Source: CAIKZJ01 sp041675325
Lineage (GTDB): Bacteria; Bacteroidota; Ignavibacteria; Tepidaquicellales; Tepidaquicellaceae
NCBI GenBank assembly: GCA_041675325.1
Contig: JBAYUG010000002.1
Span: 40,653-104,652 of the forward strand
Direction: 5' to 3'
Length of the DNA: 64,000 nt
Below are positions 8,999 to 17,424 of the stretch, one piece after another (within the stretch, counting starts at the first letter, position 1; every line of letters begins with the position of its first letter). Position numbers and translations under genes: made by a program. The notes below the pieces were generated by a model. It was given only the letters and a program-made list of their open reading frames with translations, was not told the DNA's origin and did no database searches.

Positions 8999-9559
8999 AT
9001 GAGTGAAGATAAAAACAAAATTTGCCCCGTTGAATTGGCTGGAAGCCTCGATAATTCCCTCAGGAGATTTTTGCAAAACCCCCGCAGACTTTTAAAACCG
9101 TATATAAATGATGATATGACGGTTCTCGATTTAGGATGCGGACCGGGATTCTTTTCTATTGAGATTGCAAAGATGCTTGGTGAAAATGGAGAAGTTATTG
9201 CGGCAGATTTACAGGAGGGGATGCTTAATAAAGTATATACTAAAATCAAAGGCACGAATATTGAGCAAAGGATAAAATTACATAAGTGCCTGAGCGGCGG
9301 GATTGGCGTTACAGAAAAAGTAGATTTTATTCTTGCTTTTTATATGATTCACGAGGTGCCTGATAAGAATAAATTATTTGAAGAGCTGAAATTAATTTTA
9401 AAACCGGACGGTAAAATGCTAATAGTTGAGCCTATGTTTCATGTTACCAAAAAAGCGTTCAATATTATGGTTAATAATTTAAATAGTATCGGGTTTGCGG
9501 TCATTGACTCGCCCAAATTATTTTTTAGCAGGTCAGTTCTGTTGACGAATAAAGATTAG
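8999..9559 (+). CDS. class I SAM-dependent methyltransferase
   Basis: A 186-residue Rossmann-fold methyltransferase. Motif I is VLDLGCGPGFFSIEIA (about residues 42-57), the acidic end of strand 2 is VIAADLQEGML, and VDFILAFYMIHEV supplies motif IV with the usual aromatic-His pattern of the Methyltransf_11/25 group. It is typical of small-molecule or quinone-type methyltransferases. It has no target-recognition domain and lacks NPPY/DPPY motifs, so it is not a DNA methylase partner of the nuclease-like protein at 9781. Spacing of 30 bp from the ICMT-like gene suggests a shared transcript. Confidence 0.85.
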   Translation: MSEDKNKICPVELAGSLDNSLRRFLQNPRRLLKPYINDDMTVLDLGCGPGFFSIEIAKMLGENGEVIAADLQEGMLNKVYTKIKGTNIEQRIKLHKCLSGGIGVTEKVDFILAFYMIHEVPDKNKLFEELKLILKPDGKMLIVEPMFHVTKKAFNIMVNNLNSIGFAVIDSPKLFFSRSVLLTNKD

Positions 9560-9780
9560 TAATGTCATTAAGTGATGACAGTTATAGGCTCTGTGCGGTA
9601 TGAACTTCGCATTATGCAGTATATGGTTTGCACAATAAATCGTCTCCCGAAAATATAAGGGGAAATCCCGCATTGCACGTGCTTCCCTGAGAGGAATAAA
9701 TATTATATGAAAAGACATCAAAAAAGTATAAAACGAAGATAATTTTAACTTAAAACTGAAAACCATTAATTAAGTATATT

Positions 9781-10353
9781 ATGACTGAAAAAGAATGGGT
9801 AAAATCAATTATCGGTGAGATTGAAAAAAAACTACGCAAGGCGGATAAAACTATTTATGTAGTTGATGGTCGCCGGCTTTCTTATGCTAATGAAGTTTTA
9901 ACTTACGATAATGATAATAATCCAAAGGAACAAAATTCAGTTGGTTATGAGACAGATATTTTTATTTACGAAAAAATTGATGAAGAAACCTGGAAGCCCA
10001 GAGTAATAATTGAAACAAAGCTCGGCAGTGTTACTACTCATGATGCAATCACATATAGTCAAAAAGCACAAGCTCACAAATATGTTCATCCGTTTTTGCG
10101 TTATGGAATCTTAATAGGAAATAGAGAGAGCTATCCTCTTCCGGGAAGACTATTTCGCCATGGTCAACATTTTGATTTTATGGTGTCCTGGAAATCTATT
10201 GACGCGGATACATATGAGATGAAGAAGTTGTTGGAGATTGTGAACGACGAAATTCAAGCAAGTAGAACACTTGAAGAGATCCTTTTTAATTCGCGTTTAA
10301 AGAACAGGGAGAGATTTACTTCTCTTCATCGTCCACTACGTCTAAGTAAATAG
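9781..10353 (+). CDS. PD-(D/E)XK-like nuclease-fold protein, function unknown
   Basis: A 190-residue soluble protein with a plausible PD-(D/E)XK core: a helix with E13/E15, then ETDIFIYE (D59) and a beta hairpin arm leading to RVIIETK (E78, K80), followed by a helix YSQKAQAHK and the strand LRYGILIGN. This D-(17-20)-ExK layout is that of restriction-endonuclease-like enzymes. I recognise no specific family and the assignment is from motif only. No cognate DNA methylase is adjacent. It could be a solitary nuclease, a defence effector or a structural homologue. The gene stands alone, with a 220-bp leader. Confidence 0.55.
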   Translation: MTEKEWVKSIIGEIEKKLRKADKTIYVVDGRRLSYANEVLTYDNDNNPKEQNSVGYETDIFIYEKIDEETWKPRVIIETKLGSVTTHDAITYSQKAQAHKYVHPFLRYGILIGNRESYPLPGRLFRHGQHFDFMVSWKSIDADTYEMKKLLEIVNDEIQASRTLEEILFNSRLKNRERFTSLHRPLRLSK

Positions 10354-10496
10354 TTATTCCAATAATCTGTCCGAGTAAGACAAATGTGTTGTCGAAAATT
10401 TTAATATCTCACTTTGATTATCTATTAAAACTTAAAACAATATTTATTACATTGATTAAATTTAAATACAGTTATTCTAATATTTCAAGAACTGAA

Positions 10497-11024
10497 ATGG
10501 AAACAAAATTAGAACAGATATTAACGCATTCGTATAAAGAGAAGATGATATCATATTTGCGAAAGTATCCGGAAGATTTCGAGGCGGCGATTGAATTAGC
10601 GATTGCCGATAAACAGCCGTATTCATGGCGAGCGGCTTGGCTGCTCTGGAGCGTTATGGATGAGAATGACGGAAGATTGCAACACAATGTTAGAAGAATT
10701 GTTGAGGTGATTCCTTTTAGAAAATATAATCAGCAGAGGGAATTGCTGAAGATACTTTATAAATTGGAAATAGAAGAAGAACTTGAAGGGCTGCTTTTTG
10801 ATGAATGCGTAACGCTCTGGAAGGATATAGGCAATCAGGCATCGGTGAGGTATAATGCTTTTAAGCTGCTGGTGAAGTTTGCTCAGAAGTATCCTGAACT
10901 TTCGAGCGAGATAAGTTACCTGACGGGAAGTCAATATGTGAATTCATTGTCTGCGGGAGTGAAAGATTGCGTATCAAGGATGATGAAAGGGAAATGTGAA
11001 AAAAGAGTCAATAGCAGAGAATAA
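10497..11024 (+). CDS. alpha-helical repeat protein (HEAT-like), unknown function
   Basis: 175 residues from ATG 10497. A GTG at 10386 would add 37 residues of lysine- and isoleucine-rich sequence that looks like translated leader, so I prefer the ATG. The protein is a string of amphipathic helices (for example YSWRAAWLLWSVMDEND, QQRELLKILYKLEIEEELEGLLFDECVTLWKD, SVRYNAFKLLVKFAQKYPELSSEI) like a short HEAT/ARM solenoid. No catalytic motif, signal or membrane segment is visible. Related hypothetical proteins occur in Bacteroidota, but I cannot name a function. Confidence 0.6.
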   Translation: METKLEQILTHSYKEKMISYLRKYPEDFEAAIELAIADKQPYSWRAAWLLWSVMDENDGRLQHNVRRIVEVIPFRKYNQQRELLKILYKLEIEEELEGLLFDECVTLWKDIGNQASVRYNAFKLLVKFAQKYPELSSEISYLTGSQYVNSLSAGVKDCVSRMMKGKCEKRVNSRE

Positions 11025-11360
11025 CAGAAATGCAGCACACTGAAAGAACCGATTGCTTTATGATTATCACTGATTTTTAAATAAAAGAATGTAGTACGGT
11101 TCTGACTGTGTTGGTTTACGATTGCAGCTATATGGTTATTTATCAACATAAAGTATGAGAACAGGGATAAAAAATGGTTTAAGATAATATTCAACGGAAA
11201 AGAATGGACACCGCTAATGAAGTCGATAGAGCTCTTGGATTTAACAAATAAATATAATGGATGAAATATTTCGAATGAAAGGAATTATAAATATATGTTT
11301 GTTATTTAAAACTGAATTAAGTATTTTTTGAACGGCCAAAACATTATAGAATTACGTCGT
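11025..11360. other. gap with possible gene remnant (about 11125-11264)
   Basis: A frame ending at TGA 11262-11264 reads INIKYENRDKKWFKIIFNGK and then EWTPLMKSIELLD, which looks like protein but has no start and begins right after a stop. It is probably a fragment. The rest is AT-rich leader for the gene at 11361. Confidence 0.25.
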
Positions 11361-12278
11361 ATGAAAGCATTTTTATTTTTTATATTAATTGTTTTACCTT
11401 TAACATTGTGTTCGCAGCAAGTTTCGGACACCTCTTATAGCCCCATAATCAAGAATCCGGAATACAACGTAAGAAAAGGACCGGTTGTTTTTATTGATGA
11501 AGGGCATAACAACTTTCACACAAAGCAGGGCAGATACAGAGCATTTTCAGACCTGCTGGAAAAAGACGGATATGTGGTAACGGAATACGAAGGAGAATTT
11601 ACGAAGAACAAACTATCACAAGGGAAAATATTGGTCATATCAAATGCTCTGAATGATATTAACGTCAGTAACTGGTATTTACCAACTCCATCAGCTTTTA
11701 CAAAAACGGAGATTGAAACCGTTAGAGACTGGGTAAACGAAGGCGGGAGTTTGTTTCTTATAGCCGACCATATGCCAATGGCAGGAGCCGCTTATGATTT
11801 AGCATTAGAATTTGGTTTTGAATTTTCAAATGGCTTTGTATTTCATACTGAAACCGAAGGGACAGGGTTTTTTAACTTAAAAGATGGGACACTGATTGAA
11901 AGTACGATTACTAAAGGAAGAGATAAAAACCAAAGTGTAGAGAAGATTGTTTCTTTTACAGGTCAGGGTTTTAAAATACCCGAGGCGGCTAAATCAATTT
12001 TAACTTTTGATGAGAAATATTTTAATTTACTTCCTGATACTGCCTGGGTTTTTAATGACAGTACGATAAGATTAAATGTAAAAGGATGGTCTCAACTTGC
12101 ATACAGAACGTTCGGTAAAGGTAAAGTTGTAGTATCGGGCGAAGCTGCGATGTTTACAGCACAATTAGCGGGTCCAAAGAGTTTCAAAGTCGGAATGAAT
12201 AATGAAGATGCCAGAGAGAATCATATCCTGTTATTAAACATAATACGCTGGTTAGACGGAAAATTGCAAGACAATTAA
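11361..12278 (+). CDS. secreted DUF4350/GATase-like domain protein
   Basis: 305 residues from ATG 11361, which starts the signal peptide MKAFLFFILIVLPLTLCSQ directly; the longer TTG start at 11328 would bury it. The mature part resembles the DUF4350/GldG-like class I glutamine-amidotransferase fold: VVFIDEGHNNFHTKQGRYRAFSDLLEKDGY, then KILVISNALND, ETVRDWVNEGGSLFLIADHMPM and GKGKVVVSGEAAMFTAQL. The catalytic cysteine of true amidotransferases is not evident, so it is probably a binding or enzymatically altered domain. It ends with HILLLNIIRWLDG, the usual closing helix. Periplasmic location is predicted. The DUF1801 gene follows after 41 bp. Confidence 0.7.
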   Translation: MKAFLFFILIVLPLTLCSQQVSDTSYSPIIKNPEYNVRKGPVVFIDEGHNNFHTKQGRYRAFSDLLEKDGYVVTEYEGEFTKNKLSQGKILVISNALNDINVSNWYLPTPSAFTKTEIETVRDWVNEGGSLFLIADHMPMAGAAYDLALEFGFEFSNGFVFHTETEGTGFFNLKDGTLIESTITKGRDKNQSVEKIVSFTGQGFKIPEAAKSILTFDEKYFNLLPDTAWVFNDSTIRLNVKGWSQLAYRTFGKGKVVVSGEAAMFTAQLAGPKSFKVGMNNEDARENHILLLNIIRWLDGKLQDN

Positions 12279-12319
12279 TTGAGACAGCAATATAATTAGG
12301 AAATAGAAATCGAAGTAAA

Positions 12320-12685
12320 ATGAAGCAGGGATTTAAAAACGTTGACGAGTATATAGAAATGTTTCCTGAAAATGTAAGGGAAGGAATGAATATGCTTCGA
12401 AATATAATAAAGAAGAATGCACTTAAAGCTGAAGAAGGGATTTCATACGGGATGCCGGCATACAAGACAAACAATAGACCATTAGTTTACTTCGCGGGAT
12501 TTGATAAACACATAGGGTTTTATGCATTACCGACAGGACATGAGAAATTCAAGAAAGAGCTGAGTTTATATAAGCACGGAAAAGGCTCGGTTCAGTTTCC
12601 GCTTGATAAACCGCTGCCATTAGAACTAATTGAAAGGATGGTTAAATTCAGAGTGAAGGAAAACGAGATAAGAGGAAAGAACTGA
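12320..12685 (+). CDS. DUF1801 (YdhG-like) protein
   Basis: A 121-residue small cytosolic protein of the DUF1801 superfamily. Hallmarks are the N-terminal helix FKNVDEYIEMFPENVREGMNMLRNIIKK, the central EEGISYGMPAYKTNNRPLVYFAGFDKHIGFYALPTG and the C-terminal FPLDKPLPLELIERMVKFRVKEN. One Bacillus member was described as a frataxin-like iron chaperone, but most members are uncharacterised. Length is standard. It may be co-transcribed with the DUF4350-like gene upstream. Confidence 0.85.
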   Translation: MKQGFKNVDEYIEMFPENVREGMNMLRNIIKKNALKAEEGISYGMPAYKTNNRPLVYFAGFDKHIGFYALPTGHEKFKKELSLYKHGKGSVQFPLDKPLPLELIERMVKFRVKENEIRGKN

Positions 12686-12876
12686 GCCGGAATAAGAGCA
12701 AGAAGAATTTTTACCACCGAGGACACAGAGGAAAAAGAGAAAAACAATAACGGACACAAGCCTGCATGAGCATCAGGGAATGACAAGAATTGAAACTGTT
12801 TGAAGGGATGTTTCGTCTAAAAAGATAGCAAGCTAATAAGCTATTAATTAATTTTAATAAAAATAAAATAAGAATT

Positions 12877-14226
12877 ATGATTAAGAATTACAGGTTCAGG
12901 AAAACAATAGTTTTAAGTATTGTTCTGATTTCAGTTTTTATACTTTCTTCAGTAAACCTTGTTTACGGGCAGACGTTCGATAATGCACGTCTGGACAGTC
13001 TTTTAAACTACCTGTACAGCAATCAGAAGTTTATGGGAACCGTAACTTTATTGCATGACGGAGAAAGGGTTTTCAATAAATCGTACGGGTATGCAGATGT
13101 AGAAGAAGGGATTCCATCAACAACGGACACTCGTTACAGAATCGGCTCAATAACTAAGACATTTACGGCGGTTATGTTTTTTCAGTTAATGGAAGAAGGG
13201 AAGATTTCATTCGACACAAAACTTTCAGAATACTTCCCCGATGTACCGAACGCTGACAAGATAACGATGGATTTACTTTTAACGCATAGAAGCGGGATAC
13301 ATAATTTTACGAATACTATGGATACAAGTTTTTATCTTTATCCAAAAACCAAACAGGAAATGGCGGATTTGATAAAGAGCCATAAATCAGAGTTTGAGCC
13401 GGATTCAAAATCGGAATACAGTAATGCAAATTTTGTTCTTCTCGGATACATTATCGAAAAGATTACAGGTAAAGATTATGCGGATTTACTACAGGAAAGA
13501 ATTTGCAATAAGGTGGGATTGAAGAATACTTATTATGGAAAGCCTTCAAATATAAAAGACAATGAGTGCTATTCATATACATTGAATAATGATAAATGGG
13601 TTCGTGAGAAGGAAACAGATATGAGTGTACCGCACGGGGCGGGAGCTATAGTTTCAACTCCTAACGACTTGACACAATATATAGAAGCCCTGTTTAACGG
13701 TAAGCTGATTTCAAAGAACTCGCTCGACGAAATGATTAAGGTAAAGGAGAAATACGGAAGAGGCTCATTTCCTATGAATTTTTATGAAAGAAAGGGATAT
13801 GGACATACAGGAGGAATTGATGGTTTTGTTTCTGCTTTAACATACTATCCCGATGAAAAACTTGCAGTATCATTTTGCACTAACGGGATGAACTACGGCA
13901 ATGCGCTGCTTGCAGGAATTTTAAGTGTATATTTCGGGAGGGAATATGAATTCCCTTCGTTTAACTTTGCGGAAGTTAATCCCGATGTATTAAAGAAATA
14001 CGAAGGTGTGTTTTCAAATGATAGTTTTCCTTTAAAAATAATTATAAAGGTTGTTGAAGGAAAGCTGACAGCACAGGCGACCGGACAATCAGCATTTCCT
14101 CTGGATGCTGAAAATGAAAGAGTTTTCAGGTTTGATGCTGCTAAGATAAAGATTACTTTTTCGGAGGACGGGGAAGTATTGACACTTAAACAAGGTGATG
14201 AAGTTGTGATGAAGAAGGAGAAGTGA
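12877..14226 (+). CDS. secreted serine hydrolase of the class C beta-lactamase fold
   Basis: 449 residues with an N-terminal signal anchor or signal peptide (about 10-31, ending VYGQ). The penicillin-binding fold is complete: SITK at 91-94 (nucleophile S91), YSN at 181-183 and HTG at 309-311 replacing the usual KTG. After about residue 350 a ~100-residue C-terminal beta domain is appended, as in esterase EstB/DAP-aminopeptidase-type proteins. Likely activities are esterase, D-peptidase or carboxypeptidase on envelope substrates; beta-lactam hydrolysis cannot be inferred. It overlaps the SDR gene by four bases, implying translational coupling. Confidence 0.85.
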   Translation: MIKNYRFRKTIVLSIVLISVFILSSVNLVYGQTFDNARLDSLLNYLYSNQKFMGTVTLLHDGERVFNKSYGYADVEEGIPSTTDTRYRIGSITKTFTAVMFFQLMEEGKISFDTKLSEYFPDVPNADKITMDLLLTHRSGIHNFTNTMDTSFYLYPKTKQEMADLIKSHKSEFEPDSKSEYSNANFVLLGYIIEKITGKDYADLLQERICNKVGLKNTYYGKPSNIKDNECYSYTLNNDKWVREKETDMSVPHGAGAIVSTPNDLTQYIEALFNGKLISKNSLDEMIKVKEKYGRGSFPMNFYERKGYGHTGGIDGFVSALTYYPDEKLAVSFCTNGMNYGNALLAGILSVYFGREYEFPSFNFAEVNPDVLKKYEGVFSNDSFPLKIIIKVVEGKLTAQATGQSAFPLDAENERVFRFDAAKIKITFSEDGEVLTLKQGDEVVMKKEK

Positions 14227-15002
14227 AAAAGACAGCATTGATAACAGGAGCATCTGCCGGGCTCGGAGTTGAGTTTGCGAAGAACTTTGCAAAAGACGGG
14301 CATAATATTGTGCTGACTGCAAGGCGAACAGAAAGAATGGAACAGCTTGCAGAAGAGTTAATGAATAAGCATAGTGTGGATATAAAAGTGTTGGGAAAAG
14401 ATTTAAGCAATATGAACGAGGTGCAATCAGTTTTTGAAACACTTCAGAGAGACAATATTCATATAGATTTTCTTGTGAACAACGCAGGGTTCGGCGACTG
14501 GGGAAATTTTCATGAATCGGACTGGACAAAAGTTGAAGGTATGATTGACGTGAACATGAAAGCGCTTACAAAGCTGACTTACCTTTTTATGAGACCGATG
14601 ATACAAAAAGGCGGGGGTAGAATACTGAACGTTGCTTCAATGGCAGCGTTTCAGCCGGGTCCGCTGATGGCAGTTTACTATGCAACCAAAGCTTTCGTTT
14701 TATCTTTTAGCGAGGCGGTAAACAACGAAATTAAAGGGACAGGCGTGAGCATAACAATTCTATGCCCGGGTCCTACAGAATCGGAGTTTCAGAGCGCAGC
14801 AAATCTCGGGAAAAGCAAACTATTTAAGCATACACGAATACCAACTGCAAAAGAAGTTGCAGATTTTGGATATCGTGAAATGATGAAGGGAAGCCTTACA
14901 GTCGTTCCGGGATTCCTAAACTGGTTGGTTGTGCAATCTGTGAGATTTTCTCCAAGAAAGTTTGTGTTGAAAATTGCAAGGAAGATACAAGACAGAGAAT
15001 AA
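14223..15002 (+). CDS. short-chain dehydrogenase/reductase
   Basis: 259 residues from GTG 14223, overlapping the stop of the hydrolase gene (GTGA). NAD(P) site TGASAGLG at 8-15 with R34/R35 following strand 2, which favours NADP. NNAG is at 86-89 and the catalytic set is S139, Y152 and K156. The C-terminal part KIARKIQDRE has the hydrophobic/basic end seen in DltE-like SDRs that act on lipids or ketones. Substrate unknown. The overlap suggests that the hydrolase and reductase act in one process, perhaps on an ester-containing lipid, but this is inference. Confidence 0.85.
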   Translation: MKKTALITGASAGLGVEFAKNFAKDGHNIVLTARRTERMEQLAEELMNKHSVDIKVLGKDLSNMNEVQSVFETLQRDNIHIDFLVNNAGFGDWGNFHESDWTKVEGMIDVNMKALTKLTYLFMRPMIQKGGGRILNVASMAAFQPGPLMAVYYATKAFVLSFSEAVNNEIKGTGVSITILCPGPTESEFQSAANLGKSKLFKHTRIPTAKEVADFGYREMMKGSLTVVPGFLNWLVVQSVRFSPRKFVLKIARKIQDRE

Positions 15003-15111
15003 TACCGCGATTTAAGAAGATAAAGCAGTGATACGGTAAGACCCTTGTCTTTTCTGATAATCTTATGTAACTTATATAGAATCTCCATACCCATAATTCT
15101 ATTAGTTAAAA

Positions 15112-17259
15112 ATGGATTTAAGCATAAGAACGATAATTGCTATTATATTCATAACATCGATTATTCAATTCATCGTACTTTACTATCAATATAAAATAAA
15201 CAAAAAATACGATGGAATAGGCTGGTGGCTGCTCTGGAGCGGTGCAGAATTAGGAATATTTTTTATTATGTTTTCCAGAAGCTACACTCCGTTTGCTGAT
15301 TATTTTTTGCTATTGCAGAACTTCCTTGTGTTACTGAGTATGATATTTTTGTACGCGGGGATAATACGGTTTATAGGAAAAGAGATAGATAAAAAACTCA
15401 TATTCATTTTTTCTGTAGTTTTTTTACTTATTCATTTTTATGCTACAATAATAATCGATTATGCACCATACAGAACAACAACAAATAATCTATTAATCGG
15501 ATTAGTTACATCTTTAATTGCCTATAATCTATACAGATACAGACCTAATACTATAAAAACGTCTGCCAATTTTACCGCAACAGCATTATTAATACACAGC
15601 ATAGTTTTTTATGTGGTTTCGTTTTTGAATTTTTACTACAAAGATAATATTAATCCTTTTAATGCGACTACATTAAACTTTCTTCAATATTCAAACATTT
15701 TAATTTCAGGTATTCTCTGGACATTCGGCGTAATACTGATGCTGAATCAAAAATTAAGCTCTGAATTGAGAGATTCAACTGAAGATTTCAAGCTTTTATT
15801 CAACTTGAGTCCTGATAATGTACTGATAACGAAAATGGAAGACAGAGTGATTGTTGATGCTAATACAGGTTTTACAAAAATCATGGGATTCAGCCGTGAA
15901 GAGGCTTTAGGAAAGTCAGCAGATGATTTAATTATCTGGAAGGACATTAAAGATAGAAACGAGTTTATAAAACTGATAAAAGATAAAGGAGACTTTGAGA
16001 ATATAGAAGTAAGATTCATTAACAAATACGGGAAACAAATAACAGGGCTTTTATCGGGACGGGTTATTAATTTTCAGGGTGAGCCTCATATTCTTAGTGT
16101 TTCAAGAGATATAACTGAACGTAAGATAAAAGAAGAAATCATCCGTGAAAGCGAAGAGAAATACAGACTTCTGACTGAAAACATGAAAGATGTAATATGG
16201 ATTATGGATGCGGAAACTCAAAAGTTTACATATGTGAGTCCTTCGGTTAAGAGACTTAGGGAATATACGCCTGAGGAGATAATAAACGCTCCATTGAGTA
16301 TTGCATTGTCTTCCGAATGGGAAATATTATTCAAAACAACTATCAGAAACCATGTTGAGAAATTAAAAACTGGGACTGAATCTTATGACAAATATTTTAC
16401 TAATGAATTAATGCAGCCGAGCAAGGACGAATCAATGGTTTGGACAGAGGTAATCTCAACTTTTCATAATAACGACAAAACAGGTCGTATAGAAATACAA
16501 GGAGTGACTCGTGATATTACAGACAGAAAAAAGGCAGAGATGGAAATTCAAAAGAAGAACAAGGAACTACAGAAATTAAATTTTGAAAAAGATAAGTTCT
16601 TTTCCATTATCTCACACGACTTAAGAAGTCCATTTAACGGGATACTAGGGTTATCGAATCTATTGGCAACGGACATAGAGCAGCTATCGAAAGAAGAAAT
16701 ACAAGAAATATCATTAAATCTGAACAAAAGTGCAAACAACTATTTCAGACTTCTGACTAACCTTCTCGAGTGGGCAAAAATGCAGGGCAGATTAACGGAG
16801 TACAACCCGGAAAAACTCAGACTAAATAATTTTATTTCTGAAACAATTAATCTATTCACAGAAACGGCAAATTCAAAAGACATAAAACTTGAGTTTGAAG
16901 TTGCGGACGATATAGAAATAACAACGGACCGATTTATGCTTGACACAATATTACGAAACTTAGTATCGAATTCATTAAAGTTTACAAATAAGGGCGGCAA
17001 TATATCAATAACTGCAAATAAAAGTGATAACAAGACTGAAATTAGGATTAAAGATTCAGGAATTGGTATGAGTCAAGATATTATAGACAATTTGTTCAAA
17101 ATAGACAAACAATCAAATCGCATGGGCACTGATAATGAACCGGGTACGGGACTTGGATTAATATTGTGCAAGGAGTTTATTGACAAACACAACGGAGAAC
17201 TGCACGTAAAAAGTGAAGAAGGAAAAGGGAGTGAATTTACGATTGTGCTGAATAATTGA
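15112..17259 (+). CDS. 7TM-PAS-PAS sensor histidine kinase
   Basis: 715 residues. Seven hydrophobic helices occupy residues 1-215, then PAS 1 (about 222-345; motif GFSREEALGKSADDLIIW), PAS 2 (about 352-480; WIMDAETQKFTYVSPSV), HisKA with FFSIISHDLRSPFNG (phosphoacceptor H502) and a HATPase domain (N box LRNLVSNSLKFTNKG, DSGIGM, GTGLGLILCKEF). There is no attached receiver. It shares the 7TM module (including the GxGWWLxWS motif) and catalytic core with the next gene, so the two are tandem paralogues differing by one PAS domain. Ligand unknown; 7TM-type sensory modules often detect small hydrophobic or redox signals. Confidence 0.9.
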   Translation: MDLSIRTIIAIIFITSIIQFIVLYYQYKINKKYDGIGWWLLWSGAELGIFFIMFSRSYTPFADYFLLLQNFLVLLSMIFLYAGIIRFIGKEIDKKLIFIFSVVFLLIHFYATIIIDYAPYRTTTNNLLIGLVTSLIAYNLYRYRPNTIKTSANFTATALLIHSIVFYVVSFLNFYYKDNINPFNATTLNFLQYSNILISGILWTFGVILMLNQKLSSELRDSTEDFKLLFNLSPDNVLITKMEDRVIVDANTGFTKIMGFSREEALGKSADDLIIWKDIKDRNEFIKLIKDKGDFENIEVRFINKYGKQITGLLSGRVINFQGEPHILSVSRDITERKIKEEIIRESEEKYRLLTENMKDVIWIMDAETQKFTYVSPSVKRLREYTPEEIINAPLSIALSSEWEILFKTTIRNHVEKLKTGTESYDKYFTNELMQPSKDESMVWTEVISTFHNNDKTGRIEIQGVTRDITDRKKAEMEIQKKNKELQKLNFEKDKFFSIISHDLRSPFNGILGLSNLLATDIEQLSKEEIQEISLNLNKSANNYFRLLTNLLEWAKMQGRLTEYNPEKLRLNNFISETINLFTETANSKDIKLEFEVADDIEITTDRFMLDTILRNLVSNSLKFTNKGGNISITANKSDNKTEIRIKDSGIGMSQDIIDNLFKIDKQSNRMGTDNEPGTGLGLILCKEFIDKHNGELHVKSEEGKGSEFTIVLNN

Positions 17260-17424
17260 CCCGGTAAACGTACAAGCGCAAAGAGAAAAATACCTACAAA
17301 AATTTACTTTCTTCTGCATAAAACTTATTGAAACTTCTATTATCAAAATAAACACTTGAAATTTATAACGATTTAAATTAATTTAATTTCAATAAAAATT
17401 GAACACAATAAACATGTTCATTCA

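Noticed and set aside
8999..10353. Restriction-modification pair (methyltransferase plus nuclease-like protein)
   Set aside because: The methyltransferase is of the small-molecule type without DNA-methylase catalytic motif or target domain, and 220 bp separate the genes.
12877..14226. Antibiotic-resistance beta-lactamase
   Set aside because: The fold is class C-like, but the KTG motif is HTG and a C-terminal domain is added, as in esterases and peptidases; resistance cannot be inferred.
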